A stretch of 64,000 nt of DNA, taken from assembly GCF_008033115.1 (NCBI RefSeq), contig NZ_CP041203.1, forward strand, positions 4,278,001-4,342,000, given 5' to 3'. Both the position numbers and the translations under genes were made by a program. Source of the stretch: Cellulomonas sp. Y8 (lineage in GTDB: Bacteria; Actinomycetota; Actinomycetes; Actinomycetales; Cellulomonadaceae). The notes under the pieces were generated by a model. It was not told the origin of the DNA and ran no database searches. It saw nothing but the letters and a program-made list of their open reading frames with translations. Numbering within the stretch: the stretch's first letter is position 1; the number at the start of each line of letters is the position of its first letter. This document shows positions 1-10,516 of this stretch, one piece after another.

Positions 1-713
1 CGAGCGCCCCGCACGCGACCACCATCGTCGCGCTGTCCTTCGCGGGCGGCGTCGTCATGGCCGGCGACCGGCGCGCCACCATGGGCTCGCAGATCGCCTC
101 CCGGGACATCGAGAAGGTGTTCCCCGCCGACGACTACTCCGCCGTCGGCATCGCCGGCACCGCGGGGCTCGCCGTCGAGCTCGTCCGGCTGTTCCAGCTC
201 GAGCTCGAGCACTACGAGAAGATCGAGGGCACCCTGCTCTCCCTCGACGGCAAGGCCAACCGGCTCGCCACCATGATCCGCGGCAACCTCGGCCTCGCCC
301 TGCAGGGCCTCGCCGTCGTCCCGCTGTTCGCCGGCTACGACCTCGACCGGGGCGCCGGGCGGATCTTCTCCTACGACGTCACCGGCGGCCGGTACGAGGA
401 GCACCAGCACCACAGCGTCGGCTCGGGCTCCGTGTTCGCCCGCGGCTCCCTCAAGAAGCTCTGGCGGCCCGGGCTCGACGCCGACGACGCCGTGCGCGTC
501 GCCGTCGAGGCGCTCGTCGACGCCGCCGACGACGACTCCGCCACCGGTGGTCCCGACACGTCCCGGCGGATCTGGCCCGTCGTCGCCACCGTCACCGCCG
601 CCGGCTACCTCCGGGTGCCGCAGGACGACCTCGGCGAGGTGGTGGCCCGCGTCCTGGCCGACCGCGCAGAGCAGCACGCCCGCGCCCGGGCAGAGGAGGA
701 GCCGACGCGATGA
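1..713 (+). CDS. prcB: 20S proteasome beta subunit (5' end outside window)
   Basis: Catalytic beta subunit of the actinobacterial 20S proteasome, which degrades Pup-tagged proteins in the cytoplasm. The window opens inside the gene; the reading frame starts at base 3 and the initiator lies upstream. The autocatalytic site is visible as H-A-T-T-I-V-A-L, with the likely mature N-terminal nucleophile Thr encoded at 18-20, so nearly the whole mature chain is present and only the propeptide is missing. GDRRATMG, the LELEHYEK helix and [13 protein letters not shown] match mycobacterial PrcB. The stop overlaps the prcA start (ATGA), implying 1:1 translational coupling. Pup and Dop, normally just upstream, are not in the window. 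Confidence 0.96.
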   Translation, partial: SAPHATTIVALSFAGGVVMAGDRRATMGSQIASRDIEKVFPADDYSAVGIAGTAGLAVELVRLFQLELEHYEKIEGTLLSLDGKANRLATMIRGNLGLALQGLAVVPLFAGYDLDRGAGRIFSYDVTGGRYEEHQHHSVGSGSVFARGSLKKLWRPGLDADDAVRVAVEALVDAADDDSATGGPDTSRRIWPVVATVTAAGYLRVPQDDLGEVVARVLADRAEQHARARAEEEPTR

Positions 714-1435
714 GCATGCCGTTCTACGTCTCGCCCGAGCAGCTGATGAAGGACCGGGCCGACTACGCGCGCAAGGGCATCGCCCGCGGCCGCTCCGTCG
801 TCGTCCTGGCCTACGAGGACGGCATCGCCTTCGCCACCGAGAACCCGTCCCGCGCGCTGCACAAGGTCTCCGAGATCTACGACCGCATCGCGTTCGCCGC
901 CGTCGGCAAGTACAACGAGTTCGAGAACCTGCGCGTCGCCGGCGTCCGGTACGCCGACCTGCGCGGCTACTCCTACGACCGGCGCGACGTCAACGCCCGT
1001 GGCCTCGCCAACGCGTACGCCCAGACCCTCGGTACCGTCTTCACCACCGAGTCCAAGCCGCTCGAGGTCGAGATCGTCGTCGCCGAGGTCGGCGTCGACG
1101 CCGCGACCGACCAGATCTACCGGCTGTCCTACGACGGCTCCGTCGCCGACGAGCGCGGGTTCGTCGTCATGGGCGGGCAGGCCGAGCGCCTGCGCGAGGA
1201 GGTCGCCGGCGCCTGGACGCCCGGCATGCCCCTCGCCGCCGTGCTCCAGCTCGCCGTCCGGGTGCTCGGTGCGCCCGCCGACGGGGCCGACGAGGACGAC
1301 CGCCGCGTCATCCCCGCCGCCCAGCTCGAGGTCGCGGTCCTCGACCGCACGCGCCCGCGCCGCGCGTTCCGGCGCCTGTCCGGCGTGGTCCTCGAGGACC
1401 TGCTGGGCTCGGCCGCAGCACCCGACCTGCCCTGA
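710..1435 (+). CDS. prcA: 20S proteasome alpha subunit
   Basis: Non-catalytic alpha subunit forming the gated outer rings of the 20S proteasome and docking the ATPase ring (Mpa/ARC). The 241-residue product begins [20 protein letters not shown], the conserved PrcA gating N-terminus, followed by [19 protein letters not shown] and the proteasome fold core ([21 protein letters not shown]). Length is normal for the family. Translation is coupled to prcB by a 4-base overlap, and pafA follows after 11 bases, so the three genes form one operon. Confidence 0.97.
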   Translation: MSMPFYVSPEQLMKDRADYARKGIARGRSVVVLAYEDGIAFATENPSRALHKVSEIYDRIAFAAVGKYNEFENLRVAGVRYADLRGYSYDRRDVNARGLANAYAQTLGTVFTTESKPLEVEIVVAEVGVDAATDQIYRLSYDGSVADERGFVVMGGQAERLREEVAGAWTPGMPLAAVLQLAVRVLGAPADGADEDDRRVIPAAQLEVAVLDRTRPRRAFRRLSGVVLEDLLGSAAAPDLP

Positions 1436-1446
1436 GGAGCCAGCCC

Positions 1447-2808
1447 ATGGACCGACGCATCTTCGGCCTGGAGACCGAGTACGGCGTCACCTGCGCCGCC
1501 GAGGACGGCCGCGGTCTGTCCGCCGACGAGGTCGCGCGCTACCTGTTCCGCAAGGTCGTCGCGTGGGGCCGCTCGTCGAACGTCTTCCTGCGCAACGGCT
1601 CCCGCCTGTACCTCGACGTCGGCTCCCACCCCGAGTACGCCACCGCCGAGTGCGACGACTGGCGCCAGCTCGTCACCCACGACCGCGCGGGGGAGCGGAT
1701 CCTCGAGGGCCTCGTCGCCGACGCCCAGCAGCGGCTCGAGCACGAGGGTCTCTCCGGGCGGATCCACCTGTTCAAGAACAACACCGACTCCGCCGGCAAC
1801 TCCTACGGCTGCCACGAGAACTACCTCGTCCGCCGGCAGGGCGACTTCTCCCGGCTGTCCGACGTCCTCGTGCCCTTCCTCATCACCCGGCAGATCCTCA
1901 CCGGCGCCGGCAAGGTCCTCGCCACCCCGCGCGGCGCGGTCTTCTGCCTGTCCCAGCGCGCCGACCACATCTGGGAGTCCGTCTCCTCCGCCACCACCCG
2001 GTCCCGGCCCATCATCAACACCCGCGACGAGCCGCACGCCGACGCCGAGCACTACCGCCGGCTGCACGTCATCGTCGGCGACTCGTCCATGTCCGAGACG
2101 ACCACCATGCTCAAGGTCGGCTCCACCGACCTCGTCCTGCGGCTCGTCGAGGCCGGGCTGCCGATGCGCGACCTCACCCTCGAGAACCCCATCCGGGCCA
2201 TCCGCGAGATCAGCCACGACGTCACCGGCATGCACCCCGTGACCCTAGTGAGCGGGCGCACCGTCACCGCCGTCGACCTCCAGGAGGAGTACCTCGGCCG
2301 CGTCCAGGACTGGGTCACCGCGGAGACCGACGCCACCCCCGAGGTCAAGCAGGTGCTCGAGCTCTGGGAGCGGGGCCTGCGCGCCCTGCGCACCGGCGAC
2401 CTGTCCCTCGTCGAGCGCGAGCTCGACTGGGTCATCAAGTACCGGCTCATCGAGCGGTACCGCGCCAAGCACGGCCTCGACCTGTCCGACGTCCGCGTCG
2501 CCCGCATGGACCTCGCGTACCACGACATCTCCCGCACCGAGGGCCTGTACAACCTGCTCGCCCAGCGCGGGCTCGTCGAGCGCGTCACCACCGACGTCGA
2601 GGTCTTCGAGGCCACCTCCGTGCCTCCGCAGACCACCCGCGCCAAGCTCCGCGGCGAGTTCGTCCAGGCCGCCCAGGAGGCCCGGCGCGACTACACCGTC
2701 GACTGGGTGCACCTCAAGCTCAACGACCAGGCCCAGCGCACCGTCCTGTGCAAAGACCCCTTCCGCAACGTCGACGACCGGGTGGAGCGGCTCATCGAGT
2801 CCATGTGA
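1447..2808 (+). CDS. pafA: Pup--protein ligase PafA
   Basis: Ligates the C-terminal glutamate of Pup to substrate lysines, marking proteins for the proteasome; a carboxylate-amine ligase related to glutamine synthetase. The 453-residue protein starts at ATG 1447 with GAGGAG at 1434-1439, seven bases upstream; the open frame extends much further 5' only because stops are rare at this GC content. [14 protein letters not shown] carries the first metal-binding Glu, and [21 protein letters not shown] and [18 protein letters not shown] are further active-site strands. It is PafA rather than Dop by sequence feel and by its position 3' of prcA. Confidence 0.96.
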   Translation: MDRRIFGLETEYGVTCAAEDGRGLSADEVARYLFRKVVAWGRSSNVFLRNGSRLYLDVGSHPEYATAECDDWRQLVTHDRAGERILEGLVADAQQRLEHEGLSGRIHLFKNNTDSAGNSYGCHENYLVRRQGDFSRLSDVLVPFLITRQILTGAGKVLATPRGAVFCLSQRADHIWESVSSATTRSRPIINTRDEPHADAEHYRRLHVIVGDSSMSETTTMLKVGSTDLVLRLVEAGLPMRDLTLENPIRAIREISHDVTGMHPVTLVSGRTVTAVDLQEEYLGRVQDWVTAETDATPEVKQVLELWERGLRALRTGDLSLVERELDWVIKYRLIERYRAKHGLDLSDVRVARMDLAYHDISRTEGLYNLLAQRGLVERVTTDVEVFEATSVPPQTTRAKLRGEFVQAAQEARRDYTVDWVHLKLNDQAQRTVLCKDPFRNVDDRVERLIESM

Positions 2809-2875
2809 CCGCGGCCCCGCCGGGTCTTCACCGGACCCGACCGAGGGGGCGTCCGGAGGGTGGTGCCGGGACCCG

Positions 2876-2881
2876 TACAGT
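2876..2881 (+). promoter_or_regulatory. -10 box upstream of the FKBP lipoprotein gene
   Basis: TACAGT lies 36 bases before the GTG at 2918 in the 109-base gap after pafA. It fits the actinobacterial TANNNT -10 consensus and leaves a short leader that includes the GGAAGGA ribosome site. No clear -35 is seen. Confidence 0.4.
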
Positions 2882-2917
2882 GGGCGCGCACCTTGCAGGA
2901 CCCTCGGAAGGAACGAC

Positions 2918-3823
2918 GTGCGACGACTCGTGGCCGCCTGCGCCGCCGCGGCGATGCTGCTGCTCGCGGCCTGCTCCGCGCAGGAACCGGAACCGCCGGA
3001 GGTCGTCGTGACCGGCGACGCCGGCACCGCACCCACCGTCACCTACCGCACCCCGCTCAGCATCACCGAGCCGAGCCACGAGGTCGTCTGGCCCGGCACC
3101 GGGCCCGATCTCGTCGAGGGGCGACCCGTCCTGCTCGACTTCTGGCTCGAGGACGCCGCCGACGCCTCCCTCGTCAAGGAGTCGTACACCTCCAGCCCGA
3201 CCCCGCGGCTCCTCACCGAGGAGGACCTCGGCAAGGACCTGTACGCCACCCTCTCCGGCCAGAAGGTCGGCGCGCGCCTCCTCCAGCTGAGCCCCGCCTC
3301 CGACGCCAGCGCCTCGTCCTACCCGACCGTGACCGTGCTCGACGTCCTGCCCATCCGCGCCGCCGGCGAGCCCGTCGCCCCCCGCGAGGGCATGCCCGCC
3401 GTCACCCTCGACGACGACGGTGCCCCGTCCCTCGCGCCCACCGGCACCGAGCCGCCGTCCGACCTCGTCGTCCAGCCGCTCCTGCGCGGCACCGGCGCGC
3501 AGGTCGCCGAGGGCGACGTCATCACCGTCCAGTACACCGGCTTCGTGTGGTCCACCGGCGAGGCCTTCGACTCCACCTGGACCAACGGCAGCCCCAACAC
3601 CTTCCCGCTCGACGACGTCCCCGCCTGGTCCGAGGCCCTCGTCGAGCAGACCGTCGGCAGCCAGGTCATGGTCGTCGTCCCGCCGTCCTACGCCCTCGGC
3701 GCCACCCAGAGCGAGGAGCTCCAGGGGCAGACCATCGTCTTCGTCATCGACCTCCTCGCCACCCGTGCCCCCGCGGCCGACGGCGACGACACGGGCGCCA
3801 CCGACGCGCCGGAAGGGGAGTGA
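2918..3823 (+). CDS. FKBP-type peptidyl-prolyl isomerase lipoprotein
   Basis: Predicted membrane-anchored proline isomerase acting on the outer face of the membrane. The 301-residue product starts at GTG 2918 behind GGAAGGA and has a lipoprotein signal with lipobox LAAC (Cys at about residue 19). The C-terminal domain (about 190-290) holds the FKBP signature [24 protein letters not shown], then [15 protein letters not shown] and a final IVFVIDLLA strand. The middle region (about 45-150) resembles a second, degenerate FKBP-like unit ([13 protein letters not shown]). The stop abuts hisF, so the two are probably co-transcribed. Confidence 0.9.
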   Translation: MRRLVAACAAAAMLLLAACSAQEPEPPEVVVTGDAGTAPTVTYRTPLSITEPSHEVVWPGTGPDLVEGRPVLLDFWLEDAADASLVKESYTSSPTPRLLTEEDLGKDLYATLSGQKVGARLLQLSPASDASASSYPTVTVLDVLPIRAAGEPVAPREGMPAVTLDDDGAPSLAPTGTEPPSDLVVQPLLRGTGAQVAEGDVITVQYTGFVWSTGEAFDSTWTNGSPNTFPLDDVPAWSEALVEQTVGSQVMVVVPPSYALGATQSEELQGQTIVFVIDLLATRAPAADGDDTGATDAPEGE

Positions 3824-3825
3824 GC

Positions 3826-4596
3826 GTGTCCGTCGCCCTCCGGGTCATCCCGTGCCTCGACGTCGACGCCGGCCGAGTGGTCAAGGGCGTCAACTTCGCG
3901 AACCTGCGTGACGCCGGCGACCCCGTCGAGCTCGCGCGCCGGTACGACGCCGAGGGCGCCGACGAGGTCACCTTCCTCGACGTCTCCGCGTCGTCCGGGG
4001 ACCGCGAGACCACCTACGACGTCGTCCGCCGCACCGCCGAGGAGGTCTTCGTGCCCCTCACCGTCGGCGGCGGCGTCCGGTCCGCCGACGACGTCGACAA
4101 GCTCCTGCGCGCCGGCGCCGACAAGGTCGGCGTCAACACCGCGGCCATCGCCCGGCCCGAGCTCATCGCCGAGATCGCCCACCGGTTCGGCAGCCAGGTC
4201 CTCACCCTCTCCGTCGACGCCCGGCGCGTCACCGGCGACACCCGCACCGACTCCGGCTACGAGGTCACCACCCACGGCGGCCGCCGGGGGACCGGCATCG
4301 ACGCCGTCGCCTGGGCAGTGCGGGCCGCCGATCTCGGCGCCGGGGAGATCCTGCTCAACTCCATGGACGCCGACGGCACCGAGGCGGGCTTCGACCTCGA
4401 CATGCTGCGCGACGTCCGGCGCGAGGTGCGCATCCCGCTCATCGCCTCCGGCGGGGCGGGGGTCGTCGAGCACTTCGCCGCCGCCGCCGACGCCGGGGCC
4501 GACGCGGTGCTCGCGGCCAGCGTGTTCCACTTCGGGCAGCTCACCGTCGGCCAGGTCAAGGACCACCTGCGCGCCACGGGGCACACCGTCCGGTGA
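3826..4596 (+). CDS. hisF: Imidazole glycerol phosphate synthase subunit HisF
   Basis: Cyclase subunit of the HisFH complex in histidine biosynthesis; it uses ammonia from HisH to convert PRFAR to IGP and AICAR. The start chosen is GTG 3826 ([13 protein letters not shown]), five bases after GGAAGGGGAG; GTG 3820 overlapping the upstream stop is also possible. The 256-residue (beta-alpha)8 barrel has the catalytic Asp in IPCLDVD and the second in LSVDARR, plus phosphate-binding loops [11 protein letters not shown] and [11 protein letters not shown]. No other his gene is in the window; the neighbours are an FKBP lipoprotein and a small membrane protein. Confidence 0.97.
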   Translation: MSVALRVIPCLDVDAGRVVKGVNFANLRDAGDPVELARRYDAEGADEVTFLDVSASSGDRETTYDVVRRTAEEVFVPLTVGGGVRSADDVDKLLRAGADKVGVNTAAIARPELIAEIAHRFGSQVLTLSVDARRVTGDTRTDSGYEVTTHGGRRGTGIDAVAWAVRAADLGAGEILLNSMDADGTEAGFDLDMLRDVRREVRIPLIASGGAGVVEHFAAAADAGADAVLAASVFHFGQLTVGQVKDHLRATGHTVR

Positions 4597-4660
4597 CTCG
4601 CGGCTGACCCCGTCCGCCGAAGGCCTGCGGCGGGGCGGGCGGGTCTGGCAGGGTCGGGGC

Positions 4661-4876
4661 ATGCGGAGTGCCGACGCCTCGACCAGCCGACTCCGGACCT
4701 CCCTCGTGGCCGCGGCGATCCTCGCCGCCTGCGGGGTGGTCCTCGCCGTCTTCGCCGTGCAGGACGGGCGGACCCTGTCCCTGGTCATCGCGTGCCTGCA
4801 GGTCGCCGCGGCGGGCTGGATCCTCGTGGACAACACCCGGGAGCTCCGGCGGCGTGGGGCCGCGCGCGACCGGTGA
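4661..4876 (+). CDS. Small two-helix membrane protein
   Basis: A 71-residue protein of unknown function. After a short polar start (MRSADASTSRLRTS) come two hydrophobic segments, about residues 15-33 (LVAAAILAACGVVLAVFAV) and 40-56 (LSLVIACLQVAAAGWIL), then a basic tail rich in Arg, suggesting a cytoplasmic C-terminus. It lies between hisF and coaE on the same strand with short gaps. I do not recognise the family. Confidence 0.7.
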   Translation: MRSADASTSRLRTSLVAAAILAACGVVLAVFAVQDGRTLSLVIACLQVAAAGWILVDNTRELRRRGAARDR

Positions 4877-4913
4877 GGTGCGGTCCTGCGCCCCGGCACG
4901 GCACGATGGGGCG

Positions 4914-5543
4914 ATGCAGCGCATCGGACTGACCGGGGGGATCGCGGCCGGCAAGTCGGTCGCGGCCGAGCGCCTCGCCGCGCGGGGCGCCGTCCTCATC
5001 GACTACGACCTGCTGTCCCGCGACGCCGTCGCGCCGGGATCCGCCGGGCTGGCGGCTGTCGCCGAGGCGTTCGGCGACGGCGTCCTCCTGTCCGACGGCA
5101 CCCTCGACCGGCCCGCGCTCGGCGCGGTGGTCTTCGCCGACGCCGAAGCGCGCGAACGCCTCAACGGCATCGTGCACCCCGTCGTGCGCCGGCTCGCGGC
5201 CGAGCGGGAGGCCGCCGCCGCGACCGCCGATCCCGGCGCCGTCGTCGTGCACGACGTGCCGCTGCTCGTCGAGACGGGGCGCGCCGACGCGTTCCACCTC
5301 GTCGTCCTCGTGCACACCCCGGCCGTCCTGCGCGTCGAGCGACTCGTCCGGACCCGGGGTTTCGAGCGGGACGAGGCCGAGCGCCGCATCGCCGCCCAGG
5401 CCACGGACGACGAGCGCCTCGCCGTCGCCGACGTCGTCCTCGACGGCTCCGGCGCTCCCGAGGACCTGCAGCAGCAGGTCGACGCGCTGTGGGACCGACT
5501 CGCCGCCGAGCGCCACGACGAGCAGGAGGTGGACGCCCCGTGA
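4914..5543 (+). CDS. coaE: Dephospho-CoA kinase
   Basis: Phosphorylates the 3' hydroxyl of dephospho-CoA in the last step of coenzyme A synthesis. The 209-residue product starts at ATG 4914 with MQRIGLTGGIAAGKS, the P-loop; an upstream extension in the same frame is composition-driven. DYDLLSRDAVAPGSAGLAAV is the CoaE lid and substrate region, and VVHDVPLLVETG and the R-x-x-x-R-G-F motif complete the family pattern. Some actinobacterial CoaE carry a C-terminal GrpB domain; this one does not. Its stop overlaps the pcp start as GTGA. Confidence 0.96.
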   Translation: MQRIGLTGGIAAGKSVAAERLAARGAVLIDYDLLSRDAVAPGSAGLAAVAEAFGDGVLLSDGTLDRPALGAVVFADAEARERLNGIVHPVVRRLAAEREAAAATADPGAVVVHDVPLLVETGRADAFHLVVLVHTPAVLRVERLVRTRGFERDEAERRIAAQATDDERLAVADVVLDGSGAPEDLQQQVDALWDRLAAERHDEQEVDAP

Positions 5544-6277
5544 TCGGAGGCGCCGAGCAGACCGACGACGGGACGATGCCGGATCGCCTGGCGGGAGCGA
5601 ACCGGGGCGCGGGCGGCGGGGCGGTGCCGACCGTGCTGCTCACCGGCTTCGAGCCGTTCGAGCAGCAGGAGGTCAACGCCTCCTGGGCCGCTGTGCGCGA
5701 GGTCGCGGAGTCGTGGGACCAGACCGCCGAGGGGGCAGCCCTCGTCACGGCTCTCCTGCCCGTCTCCTTCGCGCGCGCCCCGCGGCGCCTGGCGGAGCTC
5801 CTGCTCGACGTCCGGCCGGACCTCGTCGTCGCCGTCGGCGAGGCAGGCGGACGGTCGGCCGTGTCGGTGGAGCGCGTGGCCGTGAACGTCCAGGACGCCC
5901 GCATCGCCGACGAGGACGGCGCTGAGCCCGTCGACGTGCCCGTGGTCCCCGGTGGCGACGCGGCGTACTTCTCGACCCTGCCGGTCAAAGCCTGCCTGGC
6001 GGCGCTGCGCGAGGCGGGCGTCCCGGGCGAGGTCTCGAACAGCGCCGGTACGTTCGTCTGCAACACGATCGCCTACGCCCTGGCCGACCAGCTCGCTGCA
6101 GGACGCGCCCCGGGGGCGCGCGGCGGCTTCGTGCACGTGCCGAGGTTGCCCGAGCAGGTGCACGTCGGCGCGGCATCGCTGGGCGTGGAGGCGGCAGCGG
6201 AGGGGTTGCGGGCCGTGCTGCGCGCTGCGCTGCGGACGACCGAGGACGTCCGGCTGGCTGCGGGCACGCTGGCCTGA
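5540..6277 (+). CDS. pcp: Pyroglutamyl-peptidase I
   Basis: Cysteine peptidase (family C15) removing N-terminal pyroglutamate from peptides. From GTG 5540 (GTGA overlap with coaE) the product has 245 residues; ATG 5576 is an alternative that trims a non-conserved N-terminus. The core begins TVLLTGFEPFEQQEVNASW. The expected Glu-Cys-His triad is visible: Glu in VGEAGGRSAVSVERVAVN, Cys in SNSAGTFVCNTIAYAL and His in GGFVHVPRLPEQ. It is convergent with the DUF222-HNH gene across a 93-base gap. Confidence 0.93.
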   Translation: MIGGAEQTDDGTMPDRLAGANRGAGGGAVPTVLLTGFEPFEQQEVNASWAAVREVAESWDQTAEGAALVTALLPVSFARAPRRLAELLLDVRPDLVVAVGEAGGRSAVSVERVAVNVQDARIADEDGAEPVDVPVVPGGDAAYFSTLPVKACLAALREAGVPGEVSNSAGTFVCNTIAYALADQLAAGRAPGARGGFVHVPRLPEQVHVGAASLGVEAAAEGLRAVLRAALRTTEDVRLAAGTLA

Positions 6278-6370
6278 TCCTGCTGGGCGGCTACGGAGGC
6301 GCCCACCGGGCGCGTCGGGGCCGCCCAGCGCCGACCATGCTGCTCGGCGCGGGTGCTGCTCGGGTCGTTC

Positions 6371-8029
6371 CTAGTACGGCGGCGGTGCTGGAGGATGCGG
6401 CCGTCCGGTCAGGTGGATGGTCGGTTCCTCGGTGCCGGGTCTGACGCGGAAGGCGTGGCCGGTGGGGGTGCGCCAGAGGAACTCGCCGGCGGTGGGTTGG
6501 CACACGCGCAGGATGCCGGCGGTCTTGAGCCGGTGGTGGGTGCGGCACAGCGGCCCCAGGTTGTGGGCGCACGTCGACCCGAGCGGTCGGGGCGGTGAGC
6601 CGTCGGCCGGCGGGTGGTACTCCACTGTGTGGTCGAGGTCGCACCGGGCGGCGGGCACGGGGCAGCCCGGTGCGGTGCAGTACTTGTCGCGGTGCCGGAC
6701 GTGGTCGGCCAGGGCGGCCGGTGGCCGGTAGGTGGTGCGTCCGACGTCCAGGACGGTCCCGGACAGCGGGTCGGTGACGATGCGTTGCCAGGTGGATCCG
6801 AGGTCCAGGGCCATCGCGCGGGCCTGCTGGGCGTCGATCGGGCCGTACCCGGCGAGTTCGCCGGGCTCGTCGTCGGCGCCCAGGAGCGTCGACAGCGCCA
6901 GGGTGACGTGCACGACGGTCCGCGGGCCGCTCGGGCACACGTGCCCGGGGTGGGCCGGGGCGGCCGCCACCGGGGCGGCCTCCGTCGGGGCGGTCACCGT
7001 CGGTGCGCCCTCCCTCGCGTCGCCCTCCCACTCCTCACCGTTCGGCGGCGCGACCCCTGTGAGCGCGGCCACCCCCGCAGCGCCGGCCGGCGCTCCGCAG
7101 GCGTCCGGGTCCTCGTAGGCCCAGCCGCGCTGGGACGGCAGCACGGTGCCGTCAGGTGCCACGACGTGCTGGGACCGGCCCAGCAGCCGGTCGACGAGCT
7201 CGTCCGCCCGGAGCTGGTCCAGCGTCCGCGCGTCCCCGGCCTCGCGGGACCGTCGGGCGAGGGCGTCGAGCATGCCGTCGACGCGCACGGCCTCGGCCGC
7301 CGGGAGCACGGCCCACAGACCTGCCATCCCGTCCTGCAGGATCCGCGGCCGGGAGACCACCCGGCAGTCGCGAGCGGCCCGGTGCCGGTCGGCGACTCCC
7401 TCCGGGTCGACCCGGTTCAGCGCCCGGGCGACGTCGGCGCGGACCTGCTTCACCGAGCGACCCGCCACGCGCGGCAGCACCTCGGCCTCGACGGCGGCTG
7501 CGACGTGCGCGGGCTCGTCCCCGGCGCCCTGCACGATCGCGCGGGCCTTGGCCGGCTCGATCCGCCCGTCGGCCAGGGCGGCACCGGTGTCGGCCAGGGC
7601 ACCGGCGTAGGAGCGGCCCTCACGGATGAGCATCTGGGCCTCGGCCGGCGGGACCAGGAGCCGCGCGGACAGGTCGGCGGCGGCGATGTCGGCGTGCACG
7701 AACGCGGTGCCCTCGGGCAGCGACCGGCACACCGCTGCCAGGCCGGGGTGCCGTAGGTCGGGGTGCCGCGCCAGCGCGGCGGCCGCGGCGGTCTCGAGAG
7801 CGTGTGCGTGCGCGGCGATCCGCCGGGCCTGGACGACGACCTCGGGCAGCTCGTAGGACGGCAGCGCGCCCAGGTCGAGGCCCTCCAGCTCGGCCAGCAG
7901 GGCCGCCCCGGCGGGCATCGCGTCCAGCCGCTCCCCGAGGCCGTCGCCCGGAACCGCGCCACCGGCGACCGCGTCGGCGTCGCCGCCGTCGAGGTCGGGT
8001 GCGTTGCGTTCCTGCACGTCATCGGCCAT
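6371..8029 (-). CDS. DUF222 / HNH endonuclease (13E12 repeat family)
   Basis: A 552-residue protein of the DUF222-HNH family that is multicopy in many actinobacteria, including the REP13E12 elements of mycobacteria; its true role is unknown. The N-terminal two thirds is the helical DUF222 domain (SYELPEVVVQARRIAAHAHALE, ALADGRIEPAKARAIVQG). The C-terminus is an HNH nuclease: C-x4-C in YCTAPGC, CDLDHTVEYHP and HNLGPLCRTHHRLK. The ATG at 8029 is supported by a TAGCGT box seven bases upstream (leaderless); a longer N-terminus is possible but not supported. No transposase or terminal repeats are seen around it. Confidence 0.88.
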   Translation of the reverse strand: MADDVQERNAPDLDGGDADAVAGGAVPGDGLGERLDAMPAGAALLAELEGLDLGALPSYELPEVVVQARRIAAHAHALETAAAAALARHPDLRHPGLAAVCRSLPEGTAFVHADIAAADLSARLLVPPAEAQMLIREGRSYAGALADTGAALADGRIEPAKARAIVQGAGDEPAHVAAAVEAEVLPRVAGRSVKQVRADVARALNRVDPEGVADRHRAARDCRVVSRPRILQDGMAGLWAVLPAAEAVRVDGMLDALARRSREAGDARTLDQLRADELVDRLLGRSQHVVAPDGTVLPSQRGWAYEDPDACGAPAGAAGVAALTGVAPPNGEEWEGDAREGAPTVTAPTEAAPVAAAPAHPGHVCPSGPRTVVHVTLALSTLLGADDEPGELAGYGPIDAQQARAMALDLGSTWQRIVTDPLSGTVLDVGRTTYRPPAALADHVRHRDKYCTAPGCPVPAARCDLDHTVEYHPPADGSPPRPLGSTCAHNLGPLCRTHHRLKTAGILRVCQPTAGEFLWRTPTGHAFRVRPGTEEPTIHLTGRPHPPAPPPY

Positions 8030-8036
8030 GTGAGCC

Positions 8037-8042
8037 ACGCTA
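8037..8042 (-). promoter_or_regulatory. -10 box for leaderless DUF222-HNH transcript
   Basis: TAGCGT on the minus strand followed by exactly seven bases and the ATG at 8029. No Shine-Dalgarno is present, so transcription probably starts at or next to the start codon. Confidence 0.5.
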
Positions 8043-8325
8043 CGACCCGCCGCCGACACGCTCCCGGAGCGCGCGCCGCCGCCTGGGGACGACGCACGAC
8101 ACCGAGCCTGTGGAGGACTCGGCGCCCGCTCACCGAGCGCCACCGGCCCTGCGCCACGCCCACCGGGACCGCGGTGCTCCGCCACCGGGCGCCCCGCTCA
8201 CCTCGCCGCGCCCCGGCCGCGCCGCCGCCTCGACCGCCGCCTCGAGCCGCCGCCTCGAGCCGCCAAGCGGCCACGCCCTCGGCGAACCCGACCCCCTGCC
8301 CGGGGCGTGTGTCAGACCCGCGTCG

Positions 8326-8331
8326 TACGGT
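8326..8331 (+). promoter_or_regulatory. -10 box for leaderless uvrB transcript
   Basis: TACGGT six bases before ATG 8338, with no ribosome binding site between. The spacing matches several other genes of the window. Confidence 0.5.
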
Positions 8332-8337
8332 TGACGC

Positions 8338-10443
8338 ATGCGTCCCGTGACCGACCTGCAGCGCACCGTCGCCCCGTTCGAGGTGGTGTCCGAGTACCAG
8401 CCCTCCGGTGACCAGCCGCAGGCCATCGCGGAGCTCGCCCAGCGCATCCAGGCGGGGGAGAAGGACGTCACGCTCCTCGGCGCCACGGGTACCGGCAAGT
8501 CGGCCACGACGGCCTGGCTGATCGAGAAGCTGCAGCGCCCCACGCTGGTGATGGCGCCGAACAAGACGCTGGCGGCCCAGCTGGCCAACGAGTTCCGCGA
8601 GCTGCTGCCCAACAACGCGGTCGAGTACTTCGTCTCGTACTACGACTACTACCAGCCCGAGGCGTACATCGCGCAGACGGACACGTACATCGAGAAGGAC
8701 TCGTCGATCAACGACGAGGTGGAGCGCCTGCGGCACTCGGCGACGTCCTCGCTGCTGACCCGCCGCGACGTGGTCGTGGTCGCCTCGGTGTCCTGCATCT
8801 ACGGCTTGGGCACCCCGCAGGAGTACGTCGACCGCATGGTGACGCTGGACGTCGGCGACCAGGTGGACCGCGACGCGCTGCTGCGCCAGTTCGTCTCGAT
8901 GCAGTACTCCCGCAACGACATGGCGTTCACCCGCGGCACGTTCCGGGTGCGCGGCGACACCGTGGAGATCATCCCGGTGTACGAGGAGCTGGCGATCCGC
9001 ATCGAGTTCTTCGGCGACGAGATCGAGGCGATCCAGACGCTGCACCCGCTGACGGGCGAGGTCGTCCGGAACGAGAAGCAGGTGCACGTCTTCCCGGCGA
9101 CCCACTACGTCGCCGGCCCGGAGCGCATGGAGCGCGCGATCAACGGCATCGAGCACGAGCTCGAGGAGCGCCTCAAGGACCTGGAGCGCGCGAACAAGCT
9201 CCTGGAGGCCCAGCGGCTGCGCATGCGCACGACCTACGACATCGAGATGATGCGGCAGATCGGCTCGTGCTCCGGCATCGAGAACTACTCGCGGCACATC
9301 GACGGCCGCGCGCCGGGGACGGCGCCGAACACGCTGCTCGACTACTTCCCCGAGGACTTCCTGCTCGTCATCGACGAGTCGCACGTGACGGTCCCGCAGA
9401 TCGGCGCGATGTTCGAGGGCGACATGTCCCGCAAGCGGAACCTCGTCGACTTCGGCTTCCGCCTGCCCAGCGCGATGGACAACCGCCCGCTCCGCTGGGA
9501 GGAGTTCGTCGAGCGCATCGGCCAGACGGTGTACCTGTCGGCCACGCCCGGCGACTACGAGCTCGCGATGTCCGACGGCGTGGTCGAGCAGATCATCCGC
9601 CCGACGGGCCTGGTCGACCCGCAGGTGGTCGTGAAGCCCACGAAGGGCCAGATCGACGACCTGCTGGAGGAGATCCGGCTCCGCGTGGAGAAGGACGAGC
9701 GCGTGCTCGTCACGACGCTCACCAAGAAGATGGCCGAGGACCTCACGGACTACTTCCTGGAGAAGGGCGTCCGGGTCCGGTACCTGCACTCCGAGGTGGA
9801 CACGCTCCGCCGCGTGGAGCTGCTCCGCGAGCTCCGCATGGGCGAGTACGACGTGCTGGTCGGCATCAACCTGCTCCGCGAGGGACTCGACCTGCCCGAG
9901 GTGTCGCTGGTCGCGATCCTCGACGCGGACAAGGAGGGCTTCCTCCGGTCCGGCAAGTCGCTGATCCAGACGATCGGCCGCGCGGCCCGCAACGTCTCGG
10001 GCCAGGTCCACATGTACGCGGACAAGATCACGCCCGCGATGCAGCTCGCGCTGGACGAGACGGACCGCCGCCGCGAGAAGCAGATCGCCTACAACACCGA
10101 GCGCGGCATCGACCCGCAGCCGCTCCGCAAGAAGATCGGCGACATCACCGACCTCCTCGCGCGCGAGGACGCGGACACGGCGGAGCTGCTGGGCGGCGCG
10201 GGTCGGCAGGCCAGCCGCGGCAAGGCGCCGGTCCCGGGCCTCGGCTCGAAGGCCGGGCCGCCGACGGAGCGCACGAAGCTCGCGGGCGCGGCGGCGGGCG
10301 AGCTCGCCGGCCTCATCCAGGAGCTCACCGACCAGATGCACGTCGCGGCGGGGGAGCTCCAGTTCGAGCTCGCGGCGCGGCTGCGCGACGAGATCTCCGG
10401 GCTGAAGAAGGAGCTGCGGCAGATGCACGCCGCGACGGCCTGA
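8338..10443 (+). CDS. uvrB: Excinuclease ABC subunit UvrB
   Basis: Damage-verifying helicase-like subunit of nucleotide excision repair; receives the lesion from UvrA and recruits UvrC. 701 residues, full length. Visible: Walker [15 protein letters not shown] (about 55-68), the beta-hairpin [15 protein letters not shown] that threads the strand, Walker B VIDESHVT, helicase motif [11 protein letters not shown], motif [11 protein letters not shown] and a C-terminal UVR domain ([21 protein letters not shown]) that binds UvrC. uvrA and uvrC lie 11-14 kb downstream in separate transcription units. Confidence 0.98.
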   Translation: MRPVTDLQRTVAPFEVVSEYQPSGDQPQAIAELAQRIQAGEKDVTLLGATGTGKSATTAWLIEKLQRPTLVMAPNKTLAAQLANEFRELLPNNAVEYFVSYYDYYQPEAYIAQTDTYIEKDSSINDEVERLRHSATSSLLTRRDVVVVASVSCIYGLGTPQEYVDRMVTLDVGDQVDRDALLRQFVSMQYSRNDMAFTRGTFRVRGDTVEIIPVYEELAIRIEFFGDEIEAIQTLHPLTGEVVRNEKQVHVFPATHYVAGPERMERAINGIEHELEERLKDLERANKLLEAQRLRMRTTYDIEMMRQIGSCSGIENYSRHIDGRAPGTAPNTLLDYFPEDFLLVIDESHVTVPQIGAMFEGDMSRKRNLVDFGFRLPSAMDNRPLRWEEFVERIGQTVYLSATPGDYELAMSDGVVEQIIRPTGLVDPQVVVKPTKGQIDDLLEEIRLRVEKDERVLVTTLTKKMAEDLTDYFLEKGVRVRYLHSEVDTLRRVELLRELRMGEYDVLVGINLLREGLDLPEVSLVAILDADKEGFLRSGKSLIQTIGRAARNVSGQVHMYADKITPAMQLALDETDRRREKQIAYNTERGIDPQPLRKKIGDITDLLAREDADTAELLGGAGRQASRGKAPVPGLGSKAGPPTERTKLAGAAAGELAGLIQELTDQMHVAAGELQFELAARLRDEISGLKKELRQMHAATA

Positions 10444-10516
10444 CCCGGCCTCCGGCGCAGGACTCCCGTGCCCACCCGGGCGCGGCGGAGCGCACCACCG
10501 AGGATCGGAGGCACGC

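Larger units (their letters stand above)
8030..8337. other. Divergent intergenic region between DUF222-HNH and uvrB
   Basis: 308 bases with no convincing gene. It holds the two outward-facing -10 boxes (TAGCGT at one edge, TACGGT at the other) and, around 8219-8265, a GC-rich stretch with three near-copies of CGCCGCCTCGA in tandem. No LexA-type palindrome is seen in front of uvrB. Confidence 0.6.

Noticed and set aside
6371..8029. DUF222-HNH gene as a mobile element
   Set aside because: The family is repetitive in actinobacteria, but no terminal repeats, target duplication or integrase is visible here.
8281..8337. LexA box before uvrB
   Set aside because: No CGAAC-N4-GTTCG-like palindrome is seen upstream; only the -10 box TACGGT.
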